In this document: positions 9,128 to 17,004 of the stretch, in pieces
How the letters are laid out: every line of letters begins with the position of its first letter
Numbering within the stretch: the stretch's first letter is position 1
Source of the DNA: Methylocella tundrae
Lineage (GTDB): Bacteria; Pseudomonadota; Alphaproteobacteria; Rhizobiales; Beijerinckiaceae
Length of the DNA stretch: 64,000 nucleotides
Assembly (NCBI RefSeq): GCF_038024855.1
Contig: NZ_CP139089.1
Location: 2,452,501-2,516,500, forward strand
Direction: 5' to 3'
Notes under the pieces: generated by a model
What the model saw: only the letters and a program-made list of their open reading frames with translations
The model's database searches: none
What the model was told of the DNA's origin: nothing
Made by a program: the position numbers and the translations under genes

Positions 9128-10008
9128 GCGAGGCTGAGCCTAACGAGATCGCGAAAGCCTTCATCGCGTCCTGCCGGGATGAGATCGAGGCGCCAAAACC
9201 CGGCAATGTGCATATTTTCGCCGACGGGCATGGCATGACGGTCGACCATTTCCTGCGCAGCGCGGAGGTCGCCGCCGAACCCTTGTGCCGTCCCTTTTCG
9301 ACCGTCGGCGCCCGCATTCTCGGCGCTGTCGAGGCGACGGCTTTGAGCGTCGGCCTCAACACCAATCTCGGCATTATTCTCCTCTGCGCGCCGCTGGCGG
9401 CGGCCGCGGATTTTAAAACGGCTTCGCCCGCAGAGCGGGCGCCAGGGCAAAGAAACCAGGAGGATGAGTTTCGGCAATCCTTGAAAAGAATCCTGGGCGG
9501 GTTGACGCGCGAGGACGCGCAATCGGCCTTTGACGCGATCGTTCGCGCGGCGCCGGCGGGGCTTGGACAATCCGGGCGCCATGACGTTCGCGCGCCGGCC
9601 GAGACGACCCTTCTCGATGCGATGAAAGAGGCGGCCAGCCGGGACCGGATCGCCTATCAATATGCCAGCGATTTTTCCGACGTATTCACCATCGGCGCAA
9701 ACGCGCTGGCCGCCGCGCGCGAAAAAGCGTGGCCGGCGCCGTGGCCTGTCGTCGCCGTCTATCTCAGTTTCCTCGCAGGAATTTTTGACAGTCATATTAC
9801 GCGCAAGAACGGCCTTGACGCCGCGTTGGTCGTCCAGAATGCGGCGATCGACATTCGCGAAAGATTTATGGCGCAGACGGATCCAGCCGATTCGCTGGGC
9901 GATCTTCTGGATTTCGATCGCCGCCTCAAGGCGACGGGGCTGAACCCCGGAACCAGCGCCGACCTCACCGTCGCAACGCTTTTCGCGGATCGGCTAATCC
10001 TGTCTTGA
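9124..10008 (+). CDS. CitG-like (triphosphoribosyl-dephospho-CoA synthase family) protein of the H4MPT cluster (Orf7 type)
   Basis: About 294 residues. ATG at 9124 overlaps the previous stop (ATGA). The N-terminus EIEAPKPGNVHIFADGHGMTV fits the CitG/MdcB nucleotide-binding motif, and NTNLGIILLCAPLAAAA is the family's second conserved patch. CitG itself makes the citrate-lyase prosthetic group precursor, but no citrate or malonate decarboxylase genes are near. Homologues in methylotrophs (orf7) always sit with mch and fae, so a role in H4MPT synthesis by a ribosyl- or phosphoribosyl-transfer step is inferred. The exact reaction is unassigned as far as I know. A 171-base gap follows before fae, which probably has its own promoter. 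Confidence 0.8.
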   Translation: MSEAEPNEIAKAFIASCRDEIEAPKPGNVHIFADGHGMTVDHFLRSAEVAAEPLCRPFSTVGARILGAVEATALSVGLNTNLGIILLCAPLAAAADFKTASPAERAPGQRNQEDEFRQSLKRILGGLTREDAQSAFDAIVRAAPAGLGQSGRHDVRAPAETTLLDAMKEAASRDRIAYQYASDFSDVFTIGANALAAAREKAWPAPWPVVAVYLSFLAGIFDSHITRKNGLDAALVVQNAAIDIRERFMAQTDPADSLGDLLDFDRRLKATGLNPGTSADLTVATLFADRLILS

Positions 10009-10163
10009 TCCGCCGCCGCAATAATGGTTGAGTGCGCGCCAGCGGACGAGCGCCGCTTTCATCCGGCTAACCGACCCGGCGAAAAGATGGGTGCTGACAA
10101 CAAGGATCGAACCTTCATATCCGTCTAACTTCTTCGATAGCTGTCTACGAAGGGTTTTCTCAT

Positions 10164-10170
10164 GGGAGGA
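10164..10170 (+). promoter_or_regulatory. Ribosome-binding site deciding the fae start
   Basis: GGGAGGA ends 9 bases before a GTG at 10180. An in-frame ATG at 10162 overlaps this site, so it cannot be the initiation codon served by it. The GTG also gives the N-terminus expected for Fae ([10 protein letters not shown] after the initiator). Confidence 0.75.
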
Positions 10171-10179
10171 TTTTTTAAC

Positions 10180-10689
10180 GTGACCAAGATCAACAAATTG
10201 CTGGTTGGCGAATCGCTCGTCGGCGAAGGCAACGAAGTCGCTCACATCGACCTCCTCATTGGGCCGCGCGGCAGCGCCGCCGAAGCGGCCTTCGCCAATG
10301 CGCTGACGAATAACAAGGACGGCTTCACCACCCTCCTCGCCGTCGTCGCTCCGAACCTGCTGGTCAAGCCCGCGACCGTCCTTTTCAACAAAGTGACGAT
10401 CAAGAACGCCACCCAGGCCGTGCAGATGTTCGGTCCGGCGCAGCGCGGCGTCGCCAAGGCAGTCGCCGACAGCGTCGCCGATGGCGTCATTCCGATCAAG
10501 GAAGCCAACGACATCTTCATCTCCGTCGGCGTTTTCATTCATTGGGAAGCCAAGGACGATCAGAAGATCCAGGACTACAACTACCAGGCCACCAAGGAAG
10601 CCATCGCTCGCGCCATCAACGGCGACCCGACGCCCGAAACCGTCGTCGCCGAGCGCAACACGGCGAAGCATCCTTTCGCGCCGAACTAA
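10180..10689 (+). CDS. fae: Formaldehyde-activating enzyme Fae
   Basis: About 169 residues, the usual Fae length. Catalyses condensation of formaldehyde with H4MPT to methylene-H4MPT, the entry of this pathway. Very clear family similarity: [19 protein letters not shown] (containing the conserved active-site region His), [36 protein letters not shown] and [22 protein letters not shown]. The start is GTG at 10180 rather than ATG at 10162, for the ribosome-site reason given separately. The gene is followed by palindromic repeats and a strong terminator. With its own 170-base upstream gap, this fits a highly expressed transcript that can be controlled apart from the mtdB-mch genes. Confidence 0.96.
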   Translation: MTKINKLLVGESLVGEGNEVAHIDLLIGPRGSAAEAAFANALTNNKDGFTTLLAVVAPNLLVKPATVLFNKVTIKNATQAVQMFGPAQRGVAKAVADSVADGVIPIKEANDIFISVGVFIHWEAKDDQKIQDYNYQATKEAIARAINGDPTPETVVAERNTAKHPFAPN

Positions 10690-10782
10690 GCATGATTTTC
10701 GGAAAGCTTTCGGCTTTTCGGACAAGATCATCTGGTTGAACAAAGAGATAAGAGCATGACCCCTTGATCGCGGTCATGCTCT
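10689..10782. repeat. Palindromic intergenic repeat (REP-like) after fae
   Basis: Two hairpin-forming segments lie between the fae stop and the terminator. The first, 10691-10732, is imperfect (CATGATTTTCGGAAAG against CTTTTCGGACAAGATCAT). The second has perfect 11-base arms AGAGCATGACC (10751-10761) and GGTCATGCTCT (10772-10782). The GCATGAT / ATCATGC core resembles repeats common between genes of Rhizobiales. Confidence 0.65.
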
Positions 10783-10806
10783 AAGCGTCTCGAAACGACA
10801 AAATCG

Positions 10807-10831
10807 AAAAGGGGGCTCCGGCCCCCTTTTT
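10807..10831. terminator. Bidirectional intrinsic terminator between fae and the HisA-like gene
   Basis: Perfect 10-bp stem AAAAGGGGGC / GCCCCCTTTT with a TCCG tetraloop (10817-10820) and a T-run on each strand. It lies between two convergent genes; the TAA stop of the HisA-like gene begins within its edge, so it can end transcripts from both sides. Confidence 0.88.
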
Positions 10832-11567
10832 AAATTGTCCGGGCGGCGTCGAGATCGGCGCTGGTCAACTGGCCGTCGTGCAACGCAGACGCAACGAGAA
10901 CGCCCTCGACGCCCGCCTTCGCCAGAGAGGCGAGATCCTCGGGGCCGCGAACGCCGCCGGCTGCGTAGACGCGGGGCTGAACAGACGATCTGCCAAAATC
11001 GTCCGATGAGGACGCCCCAAGGTCAACGATTGATTTCAGGCGATCGAGATCGGGTCCGGCATGGCTGCCGACCCGCGCAAGCGTCATGACAATGACGCGT
11101 GAAGGCCACCAATGCTGCGCTGCAAGGAGCGTCTGCGGGCCGACAAAGCAATCGCCGCGAAAGTCGAGCGAGAGAACGAGCCTTTCTATCCCGACCAATT
11201 CTTGAAGTGCGGCCGGGCCGGTCAGCGACTCGCTACCGAGAACGAGGGTTTCGCGCCCATGACGCGATAACCATGCGCGCGCGCCGGCTGCGTCGGCGAC
11301 GCCTGCATCGACCCAGAACGCCGTCTGTGGAAAGGCCTCACTGAGCGCGCTGACTATCTCTTCATGATCGCCGCGCGACTCGATCGCATCAAGGTCGGCG
11401 ATATAGATCGTCTGAAACGGATGCAGCGACAAAAGTCCCGCGACAACATCGCCCGGCGCGTTCGTTGGCGCCAGTTTCGTGTCGATCGGGGCATAAGAAT
11501 CGCGCCGCCCGAGACGAGCGCGAACCACCACCCCGCCCTTGAGATCGATCACCGGAATGACTTCCAT
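10830..11567 (-). CDS. HisA-like TIM-barrel protein of the H4MPT/methylofuran gene set
   Basis: About 245 residues, start ATG at 11567. It begins EVIPVIDLKGGVVVRARLGRR, like HisA/HisF, and has the strand-loop repeats of a phosphoribosyl-isomerase barrel (IYIADLDAIESRG, FWVDAGVADA, VYAAGGVRGPEDL, GVEGVLVASALHDG). HisA in histidine synthesis sits with other his genes; here none is near. HisA-like proteins of this kind are a known companion of methanogen and methylotroph cofactor genes, so a role in H4MPT or methylofuran synthesis is inferred. The reaction is unassigned. It is convergent with fae and divergent from the MfnF-like gene. Confidence 0.78.
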   Translation of the reverse strand: MEVIPVIDLKGGVVVRARLGRRDSYAPIDTKLAPTNAPGDVVAGLLSLHPFQTIYIADLDAIESRGDHEEIVSALSEAFPQTAFWVDAGVADAAGARAWLSRHGRETLVLGSESLTGPAALQELVGIERLVLSLDFRGDCFVGPQTLLAAQHWWPSRVIVMTLARVGSHAGPDLDRLKSIVDLGASSSDDFGRSSVQPRVYAAGGVRGPEDLASLAKAGVEGVLVASALHDGQLTSADLDAARTI

Positions 11568-11654
11568 TCAGCGCGCCCCTGTTTCTATGTGGGATCTTAT
11601 GCCAAACATCCGCATCCGCCGCCCGGACGACCCGCGGCGGCGACGAAGGGCGCA

Positions 11655-11694
11655 TAAAGCATGATCCCAAAAGCCGCAGACTTTTTGGATCAGA
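11655..11694. repeat. Dispersed palindromic repeat, copy 1 of an about 40-bp family
   Basis: Core GATCCCAAAA ... CTTTTTGGATC with the spacer GCCGCAGA. It is nearly the reverse complement of 24497-24538, with one or two single-base deletions in the arms. It lies in the divergent gap between the HisA-like and MfnF-like genes. Confidence 0.7.
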
Positions 11695-11797
11695 ACATGC
11701 ATTGAGACAATGAGCTAACGAGCATGATCGACGCGGCGGCGCCTCATTCCATCTTACCGGCGGCGGCGCCTTTCAATAACGCTTCAGGCTTTGCAAC

Positions 11798-12835
11798 ATG
11801 CAAAACATCATCGGCTGGGATATTGGCGGCGCGCATCTCAAAGCGGCGCGCGCGGAAAACGGAATCATCAAGGACGCCGTACAGATCGCCTGCCCTTTGT
11901 GGCTCGGGCTTAGTGAACTCGAGCGCGCTTTCGGTGAGGCGCGCGCGAGGATTGGCGCCGCGCCACTGAACGCCATCACCATGACCGGGGAATTGTCCGA
12001 CGCCTTCGCCACGCGAGCAGAGGGCGTCGCAGGCGTCGCCGCCATCGCCGAGCGCCTCCTCTCGCCGGATCGCGCCGTGTTTTACGCCGCGCGCTCCGGC
12101 TTTGTCGACGGCTCCGATGCGAGCGCCCATGCGACCGACATAGGCTCGGCCAATTGGCACGCCAGCGCCGCGCTTGCTGGCGTCAAGCTGCGAGAGGCCC
12201 TGTTGATCGACATGGGCTCCACGACGACGGACATCATCCCCGTAGCCGGCGGCGCGCCGGCGAGCAGCGGCTATACCGACGCCGACCGGCTGACGCATGG
12301 CGAACTCGTCTACACCGGCCTCGTGCGCACTTTTTTAATGGCCGGTCCGAAGCAGGTCCCCTTCGCCGGACAATGGACGGCGCTGATGAATGAATGGTTC
12401 GCCGACATGGCTGACGTGCATCGCATTCTCGGACAATTGCCGCCGGGGTCAGACATGATGGATACCTCGGACGGACGGGAGAAAACCACCGCCGCCTCCA
12501 TCGCGCGGCTCGCTCGCATGATCGGACGCGATGCGCATGAAGCATCGGACGCCGCTTGGACAAGGCTCGCGCGGTTCTTCGCCGAGGCGCAGCTGCGTGA
12601 GATCATGGACGCGGCGGCTCTCATCCTGTCCCGCGGCGTCCTTGATAATGAGGCGCCCATCATAGGCGCCGGCGTCGGGCGCGGCGTGGTCTCCGATCTC
12701 GCGACGCGAATGGGGCGCCCATATGTCGCCTTCGACGAGCTGATCGAAGCGGCGCCGAACGCGCATGAAAAGGCTTGCGATTGCGCGCCGGCGTCCGCCG
12801 TGGCGCTGATCGCCGCGCATCACTTCAAAGCGTAG
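11798..12835 (+). CDS. MfnF-like hydantoinase/oxoprolinase-fold protein (methylofuran synthesis)
   Basis: About 345 residues, ATG at 11798. The N-terminus IIGWDIGGAHLKAARAENG is an ASKHA/oxoprolinase-type phosphate motif, and LLIDMGSTTTDIIPVAGG is the second phosphate motif. The C-terminus has IIGAGVGRGVVSDLATRMGRPY. This matches the uncharacterised H4MPT-linked C1 pathway family. Its archaeal member MJ1427 was reported to be MfnF, which joins the aminomethylfuran diphosphate to the tyramine part of methanofuran. By analogy this protein would make the same link in methylofuran; this is inferred from homology and context. It overlaps the convergent DUF447 gene by 16 bases at the 3' end. Confidence 0.78.
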   Translation: MQNIIGWDIGGAHLKAARAENGIIKDAVQIACPLWLGLSELERAFGEARARIGAAPLNAITMTGELSDAFATRAEGVAGVAAIAERLLSPDRAVFYAARSGFVDGSDASAHATDIGSANWHASAALAGVKLREALLIDMGSTTTDIIPVAGGAPASSGYTDADRLTHGELVYTGLVRTFLMAGPKQVPFAGQWTALMNEWFADMADVHRILGQLPPGSDMMDTSDGREKTTAASIARLARMIGRDAHEASDAAWTRLARFFAEAQLREIMDAAALILSRGVLDNEAPIIGAGVGRGVVSDLATRMGRPYVAFDELIEAAPNAHEKACDCAPASAVALIAAHHFKA

Positions 12836-13383
12836 AAATCATCCCGAGCCTTGATCAGCCAGCCCCAGGCCTCCCGCTCCTCCGACCCCGCCGTCTTCTC
12901 GATTGCGATGGAGAGATAGGCGATTTCCTGATCGATTTTTTCGCGCGGCAAAAGCTTTAGCCGCGTGATCAGAATGGCGCCTTCGAGCACTGCATTCTTC
13001 GCGCGATTGAAACCTTCGAATGGCGCATGGGTCTCGACCCGCTCGACCTTGCAGTGAAATCGCGGCCGCTCAGTATGATCCTCGACATGGCTTACGATCA
13101 GCTCGGCATGAGCGAGCGCCGCGTGAAGGCGCGGCGGCCGTCCCTGGCGAGCTGGCGCCAGCGGCCATTGGCGGCGCCCGGTGACGAGCCCCGCGAAGAT
13201 GCGCGCATCGTCGATATAATTGACGGTCGCAAAAGGAACGCTCGAAAGATTGTCGAGCGTCGTCGACGGCCGAAAGGGGGCGATGATCCAGCCCCCCGCG
13301 TCTTCGATAAGCCCCAGCGGCGCGATATGCGGATTGCCGGATGCGTCCATTGTGGTGACGACGACCTCACGGATCATCGGCAT
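12820..13383 (-). CDS. DUF447 family flavoprotein-like protein of the H4MPT cluster
   Basis: About 187 residues. Start at the ATG at 13383 with AGGAG 8 bases upstream. The sequence IREVVVTTMDASGNPHIAPLGL with NLSSVPFATVNYIDDARIFAGLV resembles the split-barrel flavin-binding fold of DUF447. A second half (HCKVERVETHAPFEGFNRAKNAVLEGAILITRL) is typical of the family. DUF447 genes recur in methanogens and H4MPT-using methylotrophs, so a part in cofactor synthesis or reduction is inferred; the reaction is unknown. It is the last gene of the minus-strand run that starts at 16717 and overlaps the MfnF-like gene tail to tail. Confidence 0.75.
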   Translation of the reverse strand: MPMIREVVVTTMDASGNPHIAPLGLIEDAGGWIIAPFRPSTTLDNLSSVPFATVNYIDDARIFAGLVTGRRQWPLAPARQGRPPRLHAALAHAELIVSHVEDHTERPRFHCKVERVETHAPFEGFNRAKNAVLEGAILITRLKLLPREKIDQEIAYLSIAIEKTAGSEEREAWGWLIKARDDFYALK

Positions 13384-13463
13384 CTTGCTAACTCCTCGTT
13401 ACGGCGTTCTTCGCGACGCCAAAGCGGACCCGGCTAACAACGACATCTCAACAGATGGCGCGA

Positions 13464-14852
13464 TCACTCTTTCCGCCGCAGCGTATGCCCGGCTTCGCGC
13501 AGACGGTCGCGCTCTTCCTCCGGGCGATCGGCGCCACGGCCCCAGTCGAGCGGTTCATCCTGCGCATAGCGCTTGCCGAGCGCGAAAGCGATCTCGGCCT
13601 TTGTCAGTTCGGCGCCAAGATAGAAGGCGTGCGCGCCATCGGCCTCGACTCCGAGCTTCGGGTATAATGAGAAGGCGTCGGGCGCGATATGATGACCGTC
13701 ACGATTGAAAATGTGAATCCCGTCCGGCGCCGTCGCGATGCGAAAATTGGCGTCTCGCACATCAGCCGCCATCTCCGCGATCTCCTCCGCTGTCGACGGA
13801 AAAGGGGCTTTGTCGTGCAATTGCAAAAGCCCCGCGTCATAGCCTTTCGGCAACGCGCCATCGGCGGCGGCGGCGAACATGAGACGGCGCGCGGCGTCAT
13901 GCTCCTCGATCGTTCGCCGCGTATGCGCGCTGACCTGAACAGTGAGCACGTTGCGGATCTTCAGCTCCGAACAGAGCCCGATGAGGACGCCGGTGAGGCC
14001 GCCTGAATCCACTTCGGTCAGCTCGGTGAGATTGCCCGTGCCCATCATCATTTCGGCTTCGGGAAGACGCCGGCGCGCCTCGACGTATCGCACCAGCGAC
14101 GCGGCAAACCCAAAGTGAATCGGATCGAGAATGGGGTCGATGATGTAAGGCATGCCGCGCTGCTCCGCCGCGCGCGCGGCGCGCACCAGCGAATCAAGAT
14201 CATGCACAGGCGAGCCGACGAGAATGGGCGTCGCCGCCGTACCTTGCGCAAGGTCGAGATTGTTTTCGTCGAGGCTCAAAAGAAAGTCCGCGCCCGCCCT
14301 GGCGCCGCGCCTCAATTCGTCTGGATTGAAGGAATCGATGCTGACACTGAAGCCCGCCGATTTTAGGGCGCCAACGCAGTCTTCAAGGTGAGGGAACGGC
14401 GTGTCGGGCAGGCAACCGAGATCGATCACATCGGCGCCGGCGCCGCGCAGCTTTTCCGCGCGCGTCAGCAGCGCCTCGACGGACAAAGCCGTCGCGTCGA
14501 TAATCTCGGCGAAGATCCTTATGTCAAAGCGCGAGAGATCCGGCGCCTCGCCGCCGCGTCCGAGAAAGGCCGGCAGGTCGCTTATTTCATCCGGCCCGCG
14601 CAGCACGGCGACGCCCAGTTCGGCGGACAGGGCGTCGACATTGCCGCGAAAACGGCCGGGCAAAATCACGCGATCGACATTCAGCGGACGCGGCAGACGG
14701 CGCAAAAGAATCGCCTCCGTCATCAAGGCCGCGACCTTGACCCCAATGTCGCAGATATCCCAGACGAAGGGCGTTTCCCCCAATGACCGCAGCAGCCGCT
14801 CAAGCCGCGCATGGGCAAGGTGTCCGGTGACGAAGAGAAGACGCTCGCTCAT
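13464..14852 (-). CDS. Dihydropteroate-synthase-related protein of the H4MPT cluster
   Basis: About 462 residues, longer than classical FolP (about 280). The middle part carries a pterin-binding TIM-barrel pattern: ADVIDLGCLPDTPFPH, SVSIDSFNPDELRRGARAGADFLLSLDENN and PYIIDPILDPIHFGF. The first 150 residues and the last 100 (PDGIHIFNRDGHHIAPDAFSLYPKLG) are additions found in the DHPS-like proteins of methanogens and methylotrophs. It may join the pterin diphosphate to the ribofuranosylaminobenzene of MptG, the H4MPT counterpart of the FolP reaction, but I know of no proof for this subgroup. It lies 45 bases after the MfnE-like gene in the same orientation. Confidence 0.78.
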   Translation of the reverse strand: MSERLLFVTGHLAHARLERLLRSLGETPFVWDICDIGVKVAALMTEAILLRRLPRPLNVDRVILPGRFRGNVDALSAELGVAVLRGPDEISDLPAFLGRGGEAPDLSRFDIRIFAEIIDATALSVEALLTRAEKLRGAGADVIDLGCLPDTPFPHLEDCVGALKSAGFSVSIDSFNPDELRRGARAGADFLLSLDENNLDLAQGTAATPILVGSPVHDLDSLVRAARAAEQRGMPYIIDPILDPIHFGFAASLVRYVEARRRLPEAEMMMGTGNLTELTEVDSGGLTGVLIGLCSELKIRNVLTVQVSAHTRRTIEEHDAARRLMFAAAADGALPKGYDAGLLQLHDKAPFPSTAEEIAEMAADVRDANFRIATAPDGIHIFNRDGHHIAPDAFSLYPKLGVEADGAHAFYLGAELTKAEIAFALGKRYAQDEPLDWGRGADRPEEERDRLREAGHTLRRKE

Positions 14853-14897
14853 ATCGTGATCAGCCGGATGCGGGCCTGCGCCAAAGGCCGGACAGGA

Positions 14898-15536
14898 TCA
14901 TGCCGGCGCCGGGACGTCGGCCGCCTCGCGCATGACGACCATGCCGGGCGCGCCGCCGCTTTTTAAGATCTCTCTGGCGAAAGGCAATGAGGCGGGCCCG
15001 GCGACGGAAACCAAAGCCCCGCTCTGCGCGGCAAAACGCGGAAAGAGCGGATCGATGATTTGACGCTCCGCAAGCTCGGCCGCAGTCGCCGGCCGCTCGA
15101 GATCGAAGGATTTGATCAGCAGCAGGCGCCGGGCGCCGACCAGTCCCGCGAGCCACGCGGCGAGTGAATCCGACGTCGCATCCCAGCTTGCGGGAATCTG
15201 CGCGGCCGATAGCGTCATCGCGGAGGGCAGCCAGACCGGAATCCTCGCGGCCTCGAGCGCGGCCTTGATGTCTTCGCGCGATGAGGCCAGGACGAATCTG
15301 TCGGAATGGCTGGCGAGAATGACGGCGAATTGCTCCATGGCGAGCAGCGCCAGCCGATGCGCCGCGACATCGTCGAATCCCATGCGCGGCTGCGCGGCCC
15401 GCACGGCTTCTGCGAAAGGGCCGCCGCCCGCGACGAGGATCAGCGGGCGGACCGATGCGGCGAGGGCGGCGAGCCAGGCTTCGCGCTGCGGCGAAAAGGC
15501 GAGGCTGCCGCCGAGCTTGGCGACAAAAATGCTCAA
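14898..15536 (-). CDS. MfnE-like amino-acid-kinase-fold protein (aminomethylfuran phosphate kinase homologue)
   Basis: About 212 residues, start ATG at 15536 overlapping the stop of the mfnB-folB gene (ATGA). The kinase fold is seen in FVAKLGGSLAFSP (phosphate loop), LILVAGGGPFAEAVR and ARRLLLIKSFDLERP. This short amino-acid-kinase subgroup accompanies H4MPT genes. Its archaeal member MJ0458 was reported as MfnE, which phosphorylates aminomethylfuran phosphate to the diphosphate used by MfnF. Direct linkage to the furan synthase gene here supports that role. Activity on methylofuran precursors is inferred. Confidence 0.78.
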   Translation of the reverse strand: MSIFVAKLGGSLAFSPQREAWLAALAASVRPLILVAGGGPFAEAVRAAQPRMGFDDVAAHRLALLAMEQFAVILASHSDRFVLASSREDIKAALEAARIPVWLPSAMTLSAAQIPASWDATSDSLAAWLAGLVGARRLLLIKSFDLERPATAAELAERQIIDPLFPRFAAQSGALVSVAGPASLPFAREILKSGGAPGMVVMREAADVPAPA

Positions 15537-16717
15537 TGGCTTCTGGAGCCTCTCAGTTTTGGCGCGGCTATGTCGACCGACGCAAAGCGCCGATTGAGCG
15601 CGGCCGCCTCCTTCGCCCGTTCGCGTTTGATCTCGACGCCCACGGCGCCGCGAATGACGTCGAGCTTTTCGACCCGCGCGACGACGCTGACGACGCTTGG
15701 ATGACTGAGCACCGAATCCGCGATCTCTCTGACGAGTGTTTCGATCAGTTCGATATGGCCGCGACCCGTGATGATCTTGATTGCATCGACGATGAGATCA
15801 TAGGAAAAAATATCGCGCATGTCATCGGAATGCATGCGGGCTCTGGCGACATCGACGTCGATGTTGAAGCGCACGTCCTGCTTCTTCGCGCGCTCGAATT
15901 CATAAGCCCCGATATAACACGGCATGACGAGATCATGGACGAAGATGCGATCGGTCTCGGTGATCTCATTGACCGGAACATAGCCTCGCCCAAGAAGGCG
16001 CCAGTCAACGTCGGTCTCGCCTCCGGAGGTTTGAGAGTCGGCGACATGGGGAATGAGATCGCGGATCATGGCGACGGCCGCCGGGTCGATCGAAGCCTCC
16101 CGATCGCCGCTCTTGCAAAGGCTTCCGCGAAACCCAAGGTAATCCGGCCGCAACGGAAGAAGACGCGGCACGTCTGGCGCCTCCAGCGAACCCGCCAGTC
16201 CCGACATCAATCCGGCGCCGCGGCAGCGATCGACGAAAGGGGCCAGCGCCGCCACATCCATATAATTCAGCAGACGGCCTTTGCCCTTCGCCGCGGTGTC
16301 GAGCATGGCGCCGACGAAGCCCTGCGCGGCCATGAGATCAAGAAGATCGAGGTCTGGCTGACGATCGGCGAAAAGCACTCCGACGAGTTTGACTTTGCCG
16401 GCGAGCGCCCCGAGCGCGCGAATGCGATCCGCTCCCGCCGCATCGGAGGAAAGCCCGACCTTGACGTAATCCACTCCGGTCGCCGCCAGATCGAGCGCGG
16501 CTTTGACCGCCTCGCCGGGCGTCTCGAAATGATCCCCGGCCGCGGCGCTGATCTGTTTTCGTTTGCCGACCGCCGCGACAATCTCGGCCGCGGCGCCAAG
16601 ATCAAGCGGGCCGAGGGCGCCTTTCGCCGGGTCCTTGAGATCGATGATGTCGACGCCGCTCGTCAGGGCCGCTTCCGCCTCGGCCCGGTTGATTACGCTC
16701 GCGAGCATCAAAGTCAT
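15533..16717 (-). CDS. Fusion: furan phosphate synthase (MfnB) + dihydroneopterin aldolase (FolB)
   Basis: 394 residues from the ATG at 16717. Residues about 1-235 are MfnB-like ((5-formylfuran-3-yl)methyl phosphate synthase): SVINRAEAEAALTSGVDIIDLKDP with Lys28, and LGFRGSLCKSGDREASID with Lys202, the two Lys-bearing motifs of the family. Residues about 254-365 are a FolB domain: CYIGAYEFERAKKQ with Glu273, HIELIETLVREIAD with Glu326, and ARVEKLDV with Lys351. These correspond to the catalytic Glu and Lys positions of dihydroneopterin aldolases. The first domain would make the furan core of methylofuran; the second would make 6-hydroxymethyl-dihydropterin for H4MPT (or folate). The joint is short, with no frameshift, so this is a true fusion. 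It heads the minus-strand run to mfnE-like, DHPS-like and DUF447. Confidence 0.88.
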   Translation of the reverse strand: MTLMLASVINRAEAEAALTSGVDIIDLKDPAKGALGPLDLGAAAEIVAAVGKRKQISAAAGDHFETPGEAVKAALDLAATGVDYVKVGLSSDAAGADRIRALGALAGKVKLVGVLFADRQPDLDLLDLMAAQGFVGAMLDTAAKGKGRLLNYMDVAALAPFVDRCRGAGLMSGLAGSLEAPDVPRLLPLRPDYLGFRGSLCKSGDREASIDPAAVAMIRDLIPHVADSQTSGGETDVDWRLLGRGYVPVNEITETDRIFVHDLVMPCYIGAYEFERAKKQDVRFNIDVDVARARMHSDDMRDIFSYDLIVDAIKIITGRGHIELIETLVREIADSVLSHPSVVSVVARVEKLDVIRGAVGVEIKRERAKEAAALNRRFASVDIAAPKLRGSRSH

Positions 16718-17004
16718 CGTTCATTCTCCCCGACAGGGTTTTGCGGTCTCTCGAAGCGCAATGCGCGCTCCCGGCGCAATTTGGTGCGGCGGCGCCGCTG
16801 ACATCCGCGGCTGAGCTCAATGTGCGGCCGCGCCCTAATATATTGAACACCATGAAATCATGAAATGATGAGGCGAAACCAGAACACGCCAAGATCAGGC
16901 GGAACTCCGCTCCGCCGACCCAAGGCTTGCGAACGGGCTTCGACGCAGCAATGTGGGACCGCAAAACTATATAGGCAGCCGAGCCGGAAAGGCAATCGCG
17001 CCGC
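16718..17004. other. Intergenic region upstream of the mfnB-folB fusion
   Basis: 287 bases between the start of the fusion gene and the stop of pabA, both on the minus strand. I see no supported gene in it. The stretch at about 16835-16870 is AT-richer and is the likely promoter area for the fusion operon; I cannot place boxes. Confidence 0.3.

Noticed and set aside
11389..11670. Small frame overlapping the HisA-like start
   Set aside because: It is a shifted reading of the HisA-like gene with no ribosome site or homology.
15455..16801. A 448-codon plus-strand frame
   Set aside because: Antisense to the mfnB-folB fusion, whose catalytic motifs are clear.
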